24,282 bases of DNA from contig DEPD01000105.1 of assembly GCA_002358575.1 (NCBI GenBank), positions 1 to 24,282 of the forward strand. Direction: 5' to 3'. Of this stretch, positions 24,210 through 24,282 are shown piece by piece; the stretch's first letter is position 1; each line of letters begins with the position of its first letter. The stretch is from Lachnospiraceae bacterium UBA3401. GTDB lineage: Bacteria; Bacillota; Clostridia; Lachnospirales; Lachnospiraceae. The notes under the pieces are model-generated. The model was not told the origin of the DNA, searched no databases, and saw nothing but the letters and a program-made list of their open reading frames with translations. The translations under genes were made by a program, and so were the position numbers.

Positions 24210-24282
24210 GTTACTTTTTTTCATACCCGCATCATGCACTTGCGGCGTGGTGTCGAAGCCAGCGCCAAAATGCCTGCTTTGT
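24210..24282. repeat. MITE-like repeat, copy 3, cut by the window end
   Basis: It begins GTTACTTTTTTTCATACC and continues through ATGCACTTGC, GTGTCG and GCGCCAAAATGCCTGC, matching copy 2 closely and the left half of copy 1. It has the same orientation as both. The rest lies beyond the window, so completeness and target duplication cannot be judged. Confidence 0.65.

Noticed and set aside
5042..24282. The GTTAC-type repeats as CRISPR or phage attachment sites
   Set aside because: There are only three widely separated copies with inverted termini and a target duplication, and no spacers, cas genes or integrase.

Overview
The window looks like chromosomal DNA of an anaerobic Gram-positive Clostridia member, most likely a Lachnospiraceae relative. 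This is inferred from moderately AT-rich DNA, strong AGGAGG-type ribosome binding sites, TTGACA/TATAAT-like promoters with 17-nt spacers, and the gene set (2,3-BPG-independent phosphoglycerate mutase, PhoU-tailed Na/Pi transporter, DUF815 ATPase, DUF1622 and DUF1624 membrane proteins). I see no rRNA, tRNA, CRISPR array, prophage or transposase gene.

Layout. 1-137: non-coding DNA with a palindromic repeat-like element. 138-2602 (+): a Cache-domain chemoreceptor overlapping a lipoprotein with a covalent-FMN attachment motif, a possible redox-taxis pair. 2667-3280 (+): a promoter, an unrecognised 51-aa membrane peptide gene and a DUF1622 membrane protein. A long hairpin then separates these from minus-strand gpmI (3380-4921). 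5034-5192: a complete MITE-like element with inverted termini and an exact 8-bp target duplication, ending in the stop codon of the next gene. 5191-7737 (-): a beta-CASP metallo-beta-lactamase nuclease with an unusual repeated C-terminal region. 7826-8146 (+): promoter, operator-like dyad, 28-codon leader ORF and strong terminator, which look like an attenuator ahead of a two-gene heterodimeric ABC exporter (8147-11755). 11776-13050 (-): PG-binding/LysM/M14 peptidase. 13141-17998 (-): probable operon of Na/Pi transporter, DUF1624 acyltransferase-like protein, CysG-type siroheme synthase and metF. 18229-24069 (-): five-gene operon of a TtcA-LarE fusion, tcdA, an unrecognised 225-aa protein, a GH27 glycosidase and a DUF815 ATPase.

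Three related short elements (5042-5184, 18163-18247 and 24210 to the window end) lie in the same orientation, each just upstream of a minus-strand promoter. The first touches the stop codon of the preceding gene, and the second supplies the last codons and stop of the preceding gene. The most interesting points are this element family, the leader/attenuator before the ABC exporter, the TtcA-LarE fusion without visible larB or larC, the chemoreceptor/flavinylated-lipoprotein pair, and the repeated C-terminal module of the beta-CASP nuclease.
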